Below are positions 1 to 7,288 of a stretch of 15,525 nt of DNA, piece after piece. Below the pieces are notes generated by a model. That model searched no databases and was not told the DNA's origin. It worked only from the letters and a program-made list of their open reading frames with translations. The translations under genes were made by a program, and so were the position numbers. Origin of the DNA: Actinomycetota bacterium (GTDB lineage Bacteria > Actinomycetota > Thermoleophilia > Gaiellales > Gaiellaceae); the NCBI GenBank assembly GCA_013812465.1, contig JACCTK010000100.1:1-15525 (forward strand). Direction: 5' to 3'. The first letter of the stretch is position 1. Every line of letters starts with the position of its first letter.

Positions 1-47
1 AGGCAGCCGAGCGTACTGGCGTAGGTTGACCTATGAAGGCAGCGATC

Positions 48-74
48 GCCTCAGCCGCCCTGCGGCTGCTAGGC
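48..74. terminator. Hairpin upstream of the first methyltransferase, possible terminator of a gene left of the window
   Basis: A 7-bp perfect stem (CAGCCGC at 52-58 with GCGGCTG at 62-68) closes a 3-base loop. It is extended by GCCT (48-51) pairing with AGGC (71-74) across a 2-base bulge. No T-run follows on either strand. No convincing coding sequence lies in 1-160, so this may end a gene beyond the left edge or sit in the leader of the methyltransferase gene. Nothing else in 1-160 is clear except a possible -10 box. Confidence 0.3.
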
Positions 75-100
75 GCAGATCACCGTGTGGCAAGTCTTCG

Positions 101-106
101 TATGAT
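101..106 (+). promoter_or_regulatory. Possible -10 box (TATGAT) for the O-methyltransferase
   Basis: TATGAT matches five of six positions of the sigma-70 -10 consensus and lies about 55 bases before the ATG at 161. No good -35 hexamer is present 16-18 bases upstream, so this is only a candidate. It is the best A/T-rich hexamer in the leader. Confidence 0.25.
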
Positions 107-160
107 CGCCTCGGATTCGGCGCTACTCAGAAAGCCGGCCTATCGACGAGGGAGCTGCGG

Positions 161-1174
161 ATGAGCGAACAACCGACACCGGACCACATCATGCAGGTTG
201 GTCTTGGTTTCTGGGCGTCGAAGACGCTCTTGAGCGCCATCGAGCTGGGGGTGTTCACGGAGCTCGCGAGACACCCCGACGATGCCGAGGCGCTGCGCGA
301 GCGACTCGGTCTTCACTCGCGCTCGGCCCTGGACTTCCTCGACGCTCTCGTCGCACTGGGGTTCCTCGAGCGTCGCGACGCGACGTACTCCAACACGCCG
401 GCCACGGATCTCTTCCTCGACAAGCAGAAGCCCTCCTATCTCGGCGGCATCCTCGAGATGGCCAATCAGCGCCTGTACGGCTTCTGGGGTCAGCTCACTG
501 AGGCGCTGCGAACCGGGCAGGTTCAGAACGAGGCAAAGTCTGGTGACGCGCCGTTCTTCGAGGCGATCTACGCGGATCCAGCCCGTCTGAAGCAGTTCGT
601 CGCTGCGATGACCGGGATCAGCCACGGGGCTAACCTCGCAATCGCGACGCGGTTCCCGTGGCAAGACCATGCGACATTCGGAGACGTCGGGACGGCGCAA
701 GGAGATCTCGCAGTGCAGATCGCGCTTGCGAACCCTCATCTCAACGGCGTCGGCTACGACCTCCCAGAGGTCGCAGCCGCGTTCGAGGAGTACGTCGAGC
801 AAAACGGTCTGCAAGGGCGGCTGCGCTTCGTCGCCGGCGACTTCTTCGCCGACGATCTGCCGAAGGTCGACGTCCTCACCATGGGCCACATCCTCCACGA
901 CTGGAACCTGGAGGAGAAGCGAATGCTCATTGGCAAGGCGTACGAGGCGCTTCCCGAGGGCGGGGCGCTAGTCGTCTACGACTCGATCATCGATGACGAC
1001 CGCTCAGAGAACGCGTTCGGACTCCTGATGAGCCTCAACATGCTGATCGAGACAGAGGGCGGCTTCGACTACACAGCCGCGGATTGCATGGGCTGGATGA
1101 GCGAGGTCGGCTTCACGACCACACGCGCAGAGCACCTGATCGGCCCCGACTCGATGGTCGTCGCTGTCAAGTAG
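161..1174 (+). CDS. SAM-dependent O-methyltransferase (acetylserotonin/CrtF-like, two-domain)
   Basis: The 337-residue product has the plan of plant-type and actinobacterial small-molecule O-methyltransferases. An N-terminal helical winged-helix dimerisation domain (about residues 1-95, beginning around [20 protein letters not shown]) is followed by a Rossmann SAM-binding domain. The glycine loop reads [14 protein letters not shown] (about 173-186) instead of the textbook DVGGGxG; I recall GTAQG as normal for one bacterial branch. The catalytic histidine is H246 in ILHDW, followed by the conserved acidic stretch and NMLIETEGG. The substrate cannot be told, but a phenolic or hydroxyl group is expected. 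The start at 161 is chosen because GAGGGAG (148-154) is a good ribosome-binding site and the domain begins there. The frame is open upstream to 26, but that part does not look like protein. A second methyltransferase follows 41 bases later on the same strand. Confidence 0.88.
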   Translation: MSEQPTPDHIMQVGLGFWASKTLLSAIELGVFTELARHPDDAEALRERLGLHSRSALDFLDALVALGFLERRDATYSNTPATDLFLDKQKPSYLGGILEMANQRLYGFWGQLTEALRTGQVQNEAKSGDAPFFEAIYADPARLKQFVAAMTGISHGANLAIATRFPWQDHATFGDVGTAQGDLAVQIALANPHLNGVGYDLPEVAAAFEEYVEQNGLQGRLRFVAGDFFADDLPKVDVLTMGHILHDWNLEEKRMLIGKAYEALPEGGALVVYDSIIDDDRSENAFGLLMSLNMLIETEGGFDYTAADCMGWMSEVGFTTTRAEHLIGPDSMVVAVK

Positions 1175-1215
1175 CGCTCGAGCCAAGCTCATCGCCGAGG
1201 GTAAGGTCGGCGTCT

Positions 1216-1796
1216 GTGTCGGAGTTCGAGTGGGATCCGGACACCTTCCTCGCGACGATGCTCGAGGAGATCCCCGGCTACGAGGAGTTGCAGGAGGCCG
1301 TCGCCATGGCGGCTCGCGGACGAAATATTCTCGAGCTCGGAACCGGTACGGGTGAGACGGCCGTTCGCATCCTGGCGCGGAACTCCGGCGCGCGCTGGAC
1401 CGGAATCGACGCGAGCGAGGCGATGCTCGAATCCGCGCGTGAGCGATTGCCTGACGCCGATCTGCGATTGCAGCGGCTCGAGGATCCGCTGCCTGAAGGG
1501 CTTTTCGACCTCGTCGTGTCGGTGCTCGCAGTCCATCACTTGGACGGGCCGAAGAAGCGAGATCTCTTCCGCCGCGTCGCCGAGGTGAGCGACTCCTTCG
1601 TGCTCGGAGACCTCGTGGTAGCCGAACGGCCCGAGGACGCCCTGATCGCGATTGACTGGGTGATGGACTTGCCGAGCACGGTGTCCGAGCAGGTCGAGTG
1701 GCTGGAAGAGGCGGGCTTCGAGGTGAGGCGCGTTACGTTCGGCCGGATCTGGCGGTATTCGTCGCTCGAAAGACAGCCGGCGTCAGCACCGCCTAG
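1216..1796 (+). CDS. Class I SAM-dependent methyltransferase, 3' end in a shifted frame
   Basis: GTG start at 1216 gives a protein opening SEFEWDPDTFLATMLEEIP. The SAM-binding motif ILELGTGTGETAVRIL lies at about residues 39-54, the acidic strand-2 end at WTGIDASEAML, and the strand-4 region at LFDLVVSVLAVHHL. The reading frame stays open to 2112, but the part after about 1735 is arginine-rich nonsense, runs through a strong hairpin and enters the opposite sigma gene. From 1737 the +2 frame instead reads VRPDLAVFVARKTAGVSTA and stops at TAG 1794-1796. DLAVFVAR is the usual final strand of this family, so one base appears to be missing near 1735. The intact protein would be about 193 residues, normal for this compact family. 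Its substrate is unknown. It may be a sequencing error or a genuinely disrupted gene. It probably forms an operon with the upstream methyltransferase. Confidence 0.72.
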
Positions 1797-1970
1797 CTCG
1801 CAACCCCAAGGTCCGGTCGGGGGCTTCGAGTGTGACGTCTCAATGCACCGGGTCGCGATTCGCCGTCGTCGGCTTCGGGTGTCGCCGGCGCGTGAGACCG
1901 CTACGCGGGCTGATGGCAGCGCTTGTTCTGTCGCGAAGCGGCGGGCGGGTGTGACCTCGCGCGCCCTGCG

Positions 1971-2001
1971 CAGGAAGGCCCCGAAAACGGGGGCCTTCCT
2001 G
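1971..2001. terminator. Strong hairpin between convergent genes, probable two-way terminator
   Basis: C1971-C1982 pairs perfectly with G1990-G2001 (12 bp, core AGGAAGGCCCC/GGGGCCTTCCT) around the 7-base loop GAAAACG. There is no T-run on either side, as is common in high-GC Actinobacteria. It lies 16 bases past the sigma-factor stop (TAA on the minus strand at 2020-2018) and 174 bases past the repaired methyltransferase stop. The 1797-1970 stretch between holds no gene or RNA family that I recognise. Confidence 0.75.
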
Positions 2002-2017
2002 GTGATTCGAGAACGGG

Positions 2018-3088
2018 TTACGCGGAGTCCGCGAGCTCGTCGGCGGTTATGCCGACAACGCCCTCGAGCTCCTCGGCGAGCCGCGCGAGGCCTTGGCTCT
2101 CGAGCTGCCTGACACGCTCGCGCGTGAGCCCGAGCTCGCGTCCGATCGCGTCGAGCGGCTGCTGCTCTCCGTCGAAGCCGAACCGAAGCTCGAGGATTCG
2201 TCGCTCCGCGTCGGGAAGCTCCCGTAGGGCCGCGCGCACGGTCTCCCGGCGGTGGGTCTCGTCCGCTTCCTCCACCGGATCGGTAGCGAGCGGGTCTGCG
2301 AACAGGTCGCCCAGCTCGCCGGCGCCATCCTCCCCGACCGCCTGATTGAGCGACACCGACGCCTCGACCGCGCTCAGCGCTTCCTCGACGTGCTTGAGCT
2401 CGAGCCCGGTGGCCGCAGCCAGATCCTCGTTTGTCGGCTCTCGCCCGTGGGCGGCTTCGAATTGGCGACTCACGCGCGCGAGCTTCACTCGCCGCTCGTG
2501 GACGTGCGCCGGCACCCGGATCGTCCGCGACTGGTTCGAGATCGCACGCTGGCAAGCCTGGCGGATCCACCAGGTCGCGTAGGTCGAGAACTTGAAGCCG
2601 CGGCGCCAGTCGAACTTCTCCGCCGCGCGATTGAGGCCGATGATTCCCTCCTGGATCAAATCGCCCAGCGGCAGGCTATGGCCCTGATAGCGCTTCGCGA
2701 TCGAGACGACCAGGCGCAGGTTGGAGTTGATCATCCGCTCCTTCGCCCGCTTGTCGCCCCGCTCGATGCGCTTCGCGAGCTCGACCTCCTCGGCCGCCGT
2801 GAGCAGGTCGTGACGCCCGATCTCGTTCATGAACAGCGTCAGCGAGTCGGTGGTCACGAACGCGACAGCCTCGCGCGCATCTGACGCACGCGTGCTCTCC
2901 TCCGCGTCTACGACCGCTGGCGCGATCTCGACTTCGCGCGTCGTCAGCTCGGCCTTGAGAGCGGCGAGCTCGTCGTCGTCGAGGTCGTTCTCGAACGCGA
3001 GCGTGTCGAGCTCCGCCTCTTCGACGACGCCACGTTCTTCGGCCTTCTCGAAAAATCCCTTGAGATCAGTCTCAAACAAGCTGTTCAC
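2018..3088 (-). CDS. RNA polymerase sigma-70 factor, primary type (RpoD/SigA-like)
   Basis: The 356-residue protein carries all sigma-70 regions in order. Residues 1-55 form a region 1.1-like acidic helical segment. Region 1.2 starts at about 81 ([11 protein letters not shown]). Region 2 spans about 115-200 and includes [27 protein letters not shown] and [10 protein letters not shown]. Region 3 is about 205-270. Region 4 is about 285-345 and includes [18 protein letters not shown] and the helix-turn-helix [12 protein letters not shown]. Presence of region 1.1 and the short length without a long acidic insert fit a primary or group-2 factor. In region 2.4 the residue matching E. coli T440 is Q180, whereas Q437 is kept (Q177). 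The GTG start (3088-3086) overlaps the bL31 stop as GTGA, with AAAGGAA just upstream, so translation is likely coupled. A gene symbol is withheld because these bacteria often carry several such paralogues. Confidence 0.93.
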   Translation of the reverse strand: MNSLFETDLKGFFEKAEERGVVEEAELDTLAFENDLDDDELAALKAELTTREVEIAPAVVDAEESTRASDAREAVAFVTTDSLTLFMNEIGRHDLLTAAEEVELAKRIERGDKRAKERMINSNLRLVVSIAKRYQGHSLPLGDLIQEGIIGLNRAAEKFDWRRGFKFSTYATWWIRQACQRAISNQSRTIRVPAHVHERRVKLARVSRQFEAAHGREPTNEDLAAATGLELKHVEEALSAVEASVSLNQAVGEDGAGELGDLFADPLATDPVEEADETHRRETVRAALRELPDAERRILELRFGFDGEQQPLDAIGRELGLTRERVRQLESQGLARLAEELEGVVGITADELADSA

Positions 3089-3318
3089 CGTTCCTTTCTG
3101 TCGTAAGCTCTTCCGGCTCGAGTACGTGCGAGCCGCCGTTCGAAACGCTCGATACGGCTCCCGCGATCGACCGTGCGCTCGACGCCGGTGTACGCAGGAT
3201 GACAGTTCGAGCAGACATCGACCGCAATGGAGCTGCGGGTGGAGCGAGTCTGAAACTCGTTCCCACAGCTCGAGCAGCGTATGCTCGCACGAATCAGCTC
3301 AGGATGCTTTCCCTTCAA
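3085..3318 (-). CDS. rpmE: 50S ribosomal protein bL31, zinc-binding type
   Basis: A 77-residue protein starting MKGKHPEL and containing the bL31 signatures [24 protein letters not shown] and RIERFERR. Cysteines C15, C18, C36 and C39 provide the metal site of the C+ form. The first pair is spaced CxxC rather than the CxC of E. coli bL31. It is a component of the large ribosomal subunit, in the bridge to the 30S head. The start chosen is TTG (minus strand 3318-3316), because GGAGGAGG lies about 8 bases before it and the family begins at MKxxIHP. A longer open frame to 3405 has no family similarity. A basic C-terminal tail of about ten residues extends beyond the common end. Its TGA stop overlaps the GTG of the sigma gene by 4 bases. 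Confidence 0.92.
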   Translation of the reverse strand: MKGKHPELIRASIRCSSCGNEFQTRSTRSSIAVDVCSNCHPAYTGVERTVDRGSRIERFERRLARTRAGRAYDRKER

Positions 3319-3432
3319 TTCTCGTTCCTCCTCCCAGAAATCCGGCGCGCGCGTGACGGCCGGGGGACGCCGAATCTGGCCTCCACCGCGCAACCAGTAG
3401 TTCAAACGCCGAGTGCCTATTCGTTATTCCGT

Positions 3433-3451
3433 GCGCCGCACACGGCGGCGC
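3433..3451 (-). terminator. GC-rich hairpin downstream of the minus-strand gene at 3464
   Basis: GCGCCGC (3433-3439) pairs with GCGGCGC (3445-3451) around ACACG. On the minus strand it follows the stop at 3464 by 12 bases and precedes the bL31 leader. No T-run follows, so the terminator role is inferred from position and stability. The rest of 3319-3463 is the bL31 leader, with no promoter I can defend. Confidence 0.45.
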
Positions 3452-3463
3452 TCAGAGCACGGG

Positions 3464-3952
3464 TCAGTTCTCGACGACAGTGCTCTTCTCGATCGGATAC
3501 CCGCTGTCGAGACAGTCCGCTTCCGACCGGAGCGTGTTCGGCTCGTAGTCGCGGGGGACGATCACGTAGTTGAACTGCCAGAGCGGCGAGTAGTTATCCA
3601 TGCCTGGCACCGAGTCGTAGATGTTGTACTGACCCTCGACGCGCTCCGGCTCCCGGCCGCCCGCGAGCTTCCCGTGCTCGTCGAGGTCGACCGCGTAGAC
3701 GACCTGGTACTCCTGCGCGACCTTGTTGCCGACTGCGACGCGTTGCTCGTCGAACTGGAGCTCGATCTCACCGCTCTCGCACGCGTACACGATCCGACGG
3801 TCGAACCAGACACGTTCGATCCCGAGTGAATAGGGATGCGTCTCCGAGATCCTAAAGCGTCGTCGTTCGCTCAGCAGTCGAGGTCGGCCTGGACCCGGCT
3901 GACCTCTGCGATCCAAGCTGTCGCCGTGGCGGCCGGAACCCTGCGGCCTCAT
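3464..3952 (-). CDS. Fragment of a secreted-type domain protein, probably N-terminally truncated
   Basis: The last about 130 residues look like real protein, rich in aromatic and beta-strand patterns. They include HPYSLGIERVWFDRRIVYACE, GQYNIYDSVPGMDNYSPLWQFNYVIVP and YEPNTLRSEADCLDSGYP. The segment LWQFNYVIVPxxYEPNTLRS followed by SGYPI resembles a small domain I know only as uncharacterised (DUF7482-like) in extracytoplasmic proteins of archaea and Actinobacteria. The first about 30 residues, from the ATG at 3952, are glycine/arginine-rich. They overlap the decayed end of the upstream beta-propeller gene in another frame and are probably not authentic. No signal peptide, start codon or ribosome-binding site is seen near 3860, where the domain begins. 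It may therefore be a truncated pseudogene whose 5' part was lost with the adjoining deletion. Assignment of the domain is tentative. Confidence 0.5.
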   Translation of the reverse strand: MRPQGSGRHGDSLDRRGQPGPGRPRLLSERRRFRISETHPYSLGIERVWFDRRIVYACESGEIELQFDEQRVAVGNKVAQEYQVVYAVDLDEHGKLAGGREPERVEGQYNIYDSVPGMDNYSPLWQFNYVIVPRDYEPNTLRSEADCLDSGYPIEKSTVVEN

Positions 3953-4712
3953 TGCGCCTGAACCGCGTTGCTGAAGTCGGCGAGCTCGGAGCAGGCGCGA
4001 CTACGGTCGGAGGCGAGCGCAGCCAGGGCGTTTCGCAGCTTCGAGTCCAGCTGCAGGCCGAGGTTCTTGTTCGGGAGGCTCTTGACCCCCAGTCGAAGCT
4101 GCTCCAGCTGCGCCCGCGCGACCTGGGTCGCGTCCGGCAAGCCTGGCGGCGACGAGATCGCTCCGGTCGGGAAGCGCACCAGGAAGACCTGGTCGGCGGT
4201 CGTGCGGAAGGCGAGATTGCCGTCACCTGTTGCTCCCAGTGTGATCAGTTGTCTCAGCGGGACGCTTGACGCCGTTCTCGTAGACCGCCACGCCCTCGTG
4301 CCGCGGGCTGAATCCAACCTTCATCCGCGAGACCGCCACCGTCTCGGAGTCCCACGGGACAACCTCGATGTCGTCCACGAAGAAAGGGCCCGAAGCTCGG
4401 ATCGGAGCCGAGCGAGAACTGGAGCCCGGCGCTGAAGGACGGCAAGTGAACGCGTCGCACGGCGGCGGCGCCGCGGAGACCGACGTAGAGGTATTGGCCG
4501 TCGTCGGACATCGCGAGATAGATCTTTCCGGAGTGGCGATCGAACTCGAGGTCGTTGACCGCGAGGCTGAGCGGCGTTATCACCGGCGGGCCGATCGCCT
4601 CGTGGGACGCGCTCGCGAGCCCAGGCGCGATGCCGAGCAGCGCCCCGAGCAGGAGAAGCAGCACAAGCGAGCGCGCACCGGAAGGTCTTCCGACCGTCCC
4701 GCGGAGCTTCAC
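3871..4712 (-). pseudogene. Decayed secreted beta-propeller protein with helical C-terminal domain
   Basis: Pieces of one protein lie in three frames. Frame 1 (4712 to about 4385) gives a signal peptide (ARSLVLLLLLGALLGIAPGLASA), LAVNDLEFDRHSGKIYLA, SDDGQYLYVGLRGAAAVRR and LQFSLGSDPSFGPF. Frame 2 (about 4382-4226) continues with FVDDIEVVPWDSETVAVSR, FSPRHEGVAVYENGVKR and HTGSN, then meets TGA at 4225-4223. Frame 3 (about 4228-3871) gives LAFRTTADQVFLVRF and a helical domain LEQLRLGVKSLPNKNLG...ALAALASD. An in-frame TGA (3951-3949) stands where relatives have AQSG, and the end WIAEVSRVQADLDC stops at 3871. In intact relatives the HTGSN and LAFRT..QVFLVR motifs are a whole propeller apart, so the centre is deleted. 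The propeller start also lacks the segment normally between KIY and SDDGQY. The start at 4712 (GTG) is a guess; 4739 is also possible. The family role is unknown, probably cell-surface. Confidence 0.75.
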
Positions 4713-4826
4713 TTCGGCCGGCTGCTGGTCCGTGGGCACCGCGCTCGCAACGTAGTGGGGTCGCCCCGAGCTGTAATGGCGTGGTCCTGGGCGCCAAGTG
4801 TTCGAAGTTCGTAAGAAAACCTCGGG

Positions 4827-5063
4827 ATGTCTTTTCAGCTCTGCCAAAGCGGGCACGCACTGAGTGTGCTCTGGTCGATCCTGTTGTTGTCGCTCAAGGC
4901 TCTGGTCATCGTCTGGGCGCTCCAGCTGGTCGTGTTCGCCCTGGGCGCCCCGTTGCTGGCAAAGCGCTCGACGCCGGCCAAGCAAGCGTTTGCGGCAAAG
5001 AGGGCGGACGAGGAGATTGCGCAGCTCGGCCTCGAAGTCCACGCTGAGAAACCCGCCGCGTAG
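4827..5063 (+). CDS. Small single-span membrane protein, function unknown
   Basis: A 78-residue protein with one long hydrophobic stretch (about residues 12-44, VLWSILLLSLKALVIVWALQ and LVVFALGAPLL). It is followed by a charged, alanine-rich cytoplasmic-looking tail (STPAKQAFAAKRADEEIAQL). Third positions are mostly G or C, as in the neighbouring genes, which supports coding. No clear ribosome-binding site precedes the ATG, so a later GTG at 4864 or leaderless translation is possible. I do not recognise a family. It is divergent from the propeller pseudogene and convergent with the PLP-enzyme gene. The TAG stop directly abuts the long palindrome. The 4740-4826 gap holds no clear promoter. Confidence 0.5.
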   Translation: MSFQLCQSGHALSVLWSILLLSLKALVIVWALQLVVFALGAPLLAKRSTPAKQAFAAKRADEEIAQLGLEVHAEKPAA

Positions 5064-5233
5064 CTAGAGGCTTGATGTGGGTTAGACGCACGCACGGATG
5101 GGGGCCTGCACACGGCGCATCGGCGGCGTCTCGATCGGCATCCAGGCTACGAGCCTGCACGCCGATCGAGCCACCGCCGCTGCTTGGTGCATGCCCTCCC
5201 CGCACGCACGTCTAACCCACATCAAGCCTTTAG
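5064..5233. repeat. Long imperfect palindrome (about 170 bp) between convergent genes
   Basis: The outer arms 5068-5088 and 5209-5229 are perfect inverted copies (21 bp, beginning AGGCTTGATGTGGG). They extend to 5064/5233 with one mismatch. Inside, 5100-5111 pairs with 5187-5198 with small mismatches. An inner stem pairs 5117-5147 with 5153-5183, including uninterrupted CTCGATCGGC (5130-5139) with GCCGATCGAG (5161-5170), around the loop TACGA. The whole interval can therefore fold into one long hairpin or cruciform. The left arm begins one base after the stop codon of the small membrane-protein gene. The right arm includes the TAA stop (5232-5230) of the PLP-enzyme gene. It could be a two-way terminator, a structured RNA, or a MITE/REP-like repeat. 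No transposase or clear target duplication is present. Confidence 0.8.
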
Positions 5234-6147
5234 AAGGAGTCGAGCTTGCGGCGCGCGTTCGCCACGACCGCGGGGTCAACGTTCCTCCCGGTCAGGACGA
5301 GGACGATCGGGCCCTCGCCCATGAAGTCTTGGCAGTCTCGAACCGCCGCGAGGGAGGCGGCGGCAGAGGGCTCGACGGCGACGCCGGCATCGTGGCAGGC
5401 GACGAGGGCCTCCGCGATCGAGCGCTCGGAGACGCGCCTCATCAGGTCGACCGTCGTCGCGAGACGCTCGACCGCCAGCGGGATTGCGACGCGCACCGCC
5501 AGCCCGTCCGCGATTGTCGTACCGGCGGGTGCCTCGACCACCTCGCCCGCCTCGTAGCTCTCCGCCATTACGGGCATCTGTTCCGCGACGACCCCCACGC
5601 GAACGGTGTCCGGCGCCCGCCTGCCGATCGCGGCCCCGATGCCGCCCGCGAGCGCGCCGTTGCCGATCGGCGTGACGACGGCTGCGGGGAGGGATGGGCA
5701 CTGGCCGACGATCTCGTCTCCGATCGCGCCGTACGCCTCGTACTGGAGCGGCTCGGCGCCGTCCTCGAAGAAGCGAAGGCCTTTCTCGTCCGCGAAAGCG
5801 CGCGCGGCATCCTTTGCCTCGTCGAGGTCGCGACCCGTGACACGGACGTCGGCTCCCAGGCCCTGGAGCAGCGCGAGCTTCTGCTTGCTCGCCGCGGGAG
5901 GGACGAACACGATCGCCTTCGCCCCGAGCTGCAGGCAGGCCCAAGCCACCGCCGCGCCGTGATTTCCCGTCGACGAGGTGACGACCGCGTCACGCCCCTC
6001 GGCGACAAGCTCCGTGACGACGGGAAGCGTGCTCCGCCACTTGAAAACCCCGAGCTCGTGGACGTCCTCTCGCTTCAGCCAGAGGTCGTCGTGGCGCGAG
6101 AAATCGGAGAGCGCAGCTGGAGCGGACTCGAGCGGCGTGGGAAGCAC
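5230..6147 (-). CDS. PLP-dependent serine/threonine dehydratase-like enzyme (fold type II)
   Basis: The 305-residue protein belongs to the tryptophan-synthase-beta (fold type II) PLP family, close to threonine/serine dehydratases. The lysine that would hold PLP is K36 in HELGVFKWRS, the phosphate and substrate loop is SSTGNHG (58-64), and the glycine loop binding PLP phosphate reads PIGNGALAGG. The C-terminal loop is LTGRNVD, where dehydratases have SGGN. HELGxFKWR is, from memory, typical of an actinobacterial subgroup labelled only as PLP-dependent enzyme, so the exact substrate is open. It lacks the regulatory ACT domain of IlvA. The GTG start (6147-6145) directly follows the TAG of the M20 gene (TAGGTG), so the two are surely co-transcribed. 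The pair could deacylate an N-acyl amino acid and then deaminate it; that is inference. Its stop lies inside the palindrome arm. Confidence 0.88.
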   Translation of the reverse strand: MLPTPLESAPAALSDFSRHDDLWLKREDVHELGVFKWRSTLPVVTELVAEGRDAVVTSSTGNHGAAVAWACLQLGAKAIVFVPPAASKQKLALLQGLGADVRVTGRDLDEAKDAARAFADEKGLRFFEDGAEPLQYEAYGAIGDEIVGQCPSLPAAVVTPIGNGALAGGIGAAIGRRAPDTVRVGVVAEQMPVMAESYEAGEVVEAPAGTTIADGLAVRVAIPLAVERLATTVDLMRRVSERSIAEALVACHDAGVAVEPSAAASLAAVRDCQDFMGEGPIVLVLTGRNVDPAVVANARRKLDSF

Positions 6148-7254
6148 CTACGCGCAGAACTCCTTCGCGGTCATGAGCAGGATCTCGGCGAGACGCTCGA
6201 CGTGCTCGAGGTCGACCCACTCGACCTCGGCATGTGCGCCCTCGCCACCCGGTCCGAAGACCACGGTGGGAATCCCCGCGGCCGCGAAGAGGGCGGCATC
6301 CGTCCAGAACGGAACGCCGATCAACTCAGGAGGAGCCCCGAGCACCGCGGTCGTGTTGCGTGTGAGCACATCGACAATCGGCGCCTCGGGCGGCGTCTCG
6401 AGCGGATCGCGCGAGAAGGTCGAGCGCACGGTGGCAGCGGGCGCGAGCTCACAAAGCTGCTTCTCGACGAGGTCGACGGTCTCACCCGGAAGGGTGCGTC
6501 GCTCGACCGTCAGGAGACAGCGGTCGGGGTAGGTCGACAGCTCCGTTCCTCCCTCGATCAGCGATGCGTGCACGGATGCGCGACCCAGCAAAGGGTGAGC
6601 CTCGGCCTCTTCCAAGCGCGTGTCGAGCTCCGAGAGCGCCACGAGCGGGGGGCCCATCAGGGCGATCGCGTCGACGCCGAGGTCGTAGCGGGAGCCGTGC
6701 TCGGCCCGTCCGCGAGTCTCGAGCTCCAACCAGACGAAGCCTCGGTGCGCGATCGCGACCTCGAGCCCGGTCGGCTCGGTGACGATCGCGGCATCCGCTT
6801 TGACGGTCTCGGCGATTCGCTCAGAGCCGATGCTGAGCGCCTCCTCGTCGGCGACGGCGGTGACGATCAGATCTCCGGAGAGCTCGAGCTCGGTGGCGGC
6901 AGCGGCGACGAGCAGGATCGCCGCCAGGCTTCCCTTCATGTCGTAGGAGCCGCGGCCATACAGGCGATTTCCCTCGACGCGTGGCGTCAGGGCGGCGTCC
7001 GGGCCGCCGAGGCCGACTGTGTCCATGTGCGCGTTCAGCATGAGGGAGCGACCTCCGCCGGAGCCGCGAACGCGGCCGACGACGTTGGCTCGTGACGGAG
7101 CGAGCTCCTCGTACTCGACCTCGATGCCCTGCTGCTCGAGCCAGCCGGCGACGAAGCGGCCGATCTCGGCCTCGCCCGCCCCGCCCGGCACGAGCGTCGG
7201 GTTCACGGAGTCGACCGCGACCAGTTGCTCGAGCAGGGTGCGGGCGCCTGTCAT
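6148..7254 (-). CDS. M20-family metallopeptidase / N-acyl amino acid deacylase (ArgE/DapE/ACY1-like)
   Basis: A 368-residue zinc hydrolase. Metal and catalytic residues are visible: H76 and D78 in NAHMDTVG, the bridging D104 in GRGSYDMKG, the catalytic base pair E136-E137 in ADEEA, an acidic ligand in VTEPTG (about 160), and the last histidine in GEGAHAEVEW (about 346). The central dimerisation domain runs from about HRGFVWLELETRGR. M20 enzymes hydrolyse amide bonds such as N-acetylornithine, N-succinyl-diaminopimelate or N-acyl amino acids. The sequence alone does not pick one, and no biosynthetic neighbours argue for arginine or lysine synthesis. It is the first gene of a two-gene operon with the PLP enzyme and is divergent from the aldo/keto reductase, 34 bases away. 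The ribosome-binding site before the ATG is weak. Confidence 0.9.
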   Translation of the reverse strand: MTGARTLLEQLVAVDSVNPTLVPGGAGEAEIGRFVAGWLEQQGIEVEYEELAPSRANVVGRVRGSGGGRSLMLNAHMDTVGLGGPDAALTPRVEGNRLYGRGSYDMKGSLAAILLVAAAATELELSGDLIVTAVADEEALSIGSERIAETVKADAAIVTEPTGLEVAIAHRGFVWLELETRGRAEHGSRYDLGVDAIALMGPPLVALSELDTRLEEAEAHPLLGRASVHASLIEGGTELSTYPDRCLLTVERRTLPGETVDLVEKQLCELAPAATVRSTFSRDPLETPPEAPIVDVLTRNTTAVLGAPPELIGVPFWTDAALFAAAGIPTVVFGPGGEGAHAEVEWVDLEHVERLAEILLMTAKEFCA

Positions 7255-7288
7255 ACGGCGAGCCTAGCTTCGTGGCTCCTTCGGTAGC

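Noticed and set aside
26..31. TTGACC as a -35 box
   Set aside because: No acceptable -10 hexamer 16-18 bases downstream.
26..160. In-frame upstream extension of the first methyltransferase
   Set aside because: Arginine/serine-rich, no family similarity, and a good ribosome-binding site directly precedes the ATG at 161.
1797..2112. Open continuation of the second methyltransferase frame
   Set aside because: Not protein-like; it crosses a 12-bp hairpin and the opposite-strand sigma gene. The family end is in the shifted frame, stopping at 1796.
1536..2570. A 344-codon minus-strand frame overlapping the sigma gene
   Set aside because: Extremely arginine/glycine-rich and off-frame to the sigma gene, which shows all sigma-70 regions.
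3362..3396. tRNA-like 3' end (CGAATC followed by GCGCAACCA)
   Set aside because: No matching 5' acceptor strand, D-arm or anticodon arm in the preceding 75 bases; the stretch lies in the bL31 leader.
5098..7095. A 665-codon plus-strand open frame opposite the PLP and M20 genes
   Set aside because: Antisense shadow of high-GC coding sequence; the minus strand has clear catalytic motifs and the plus frame has none.
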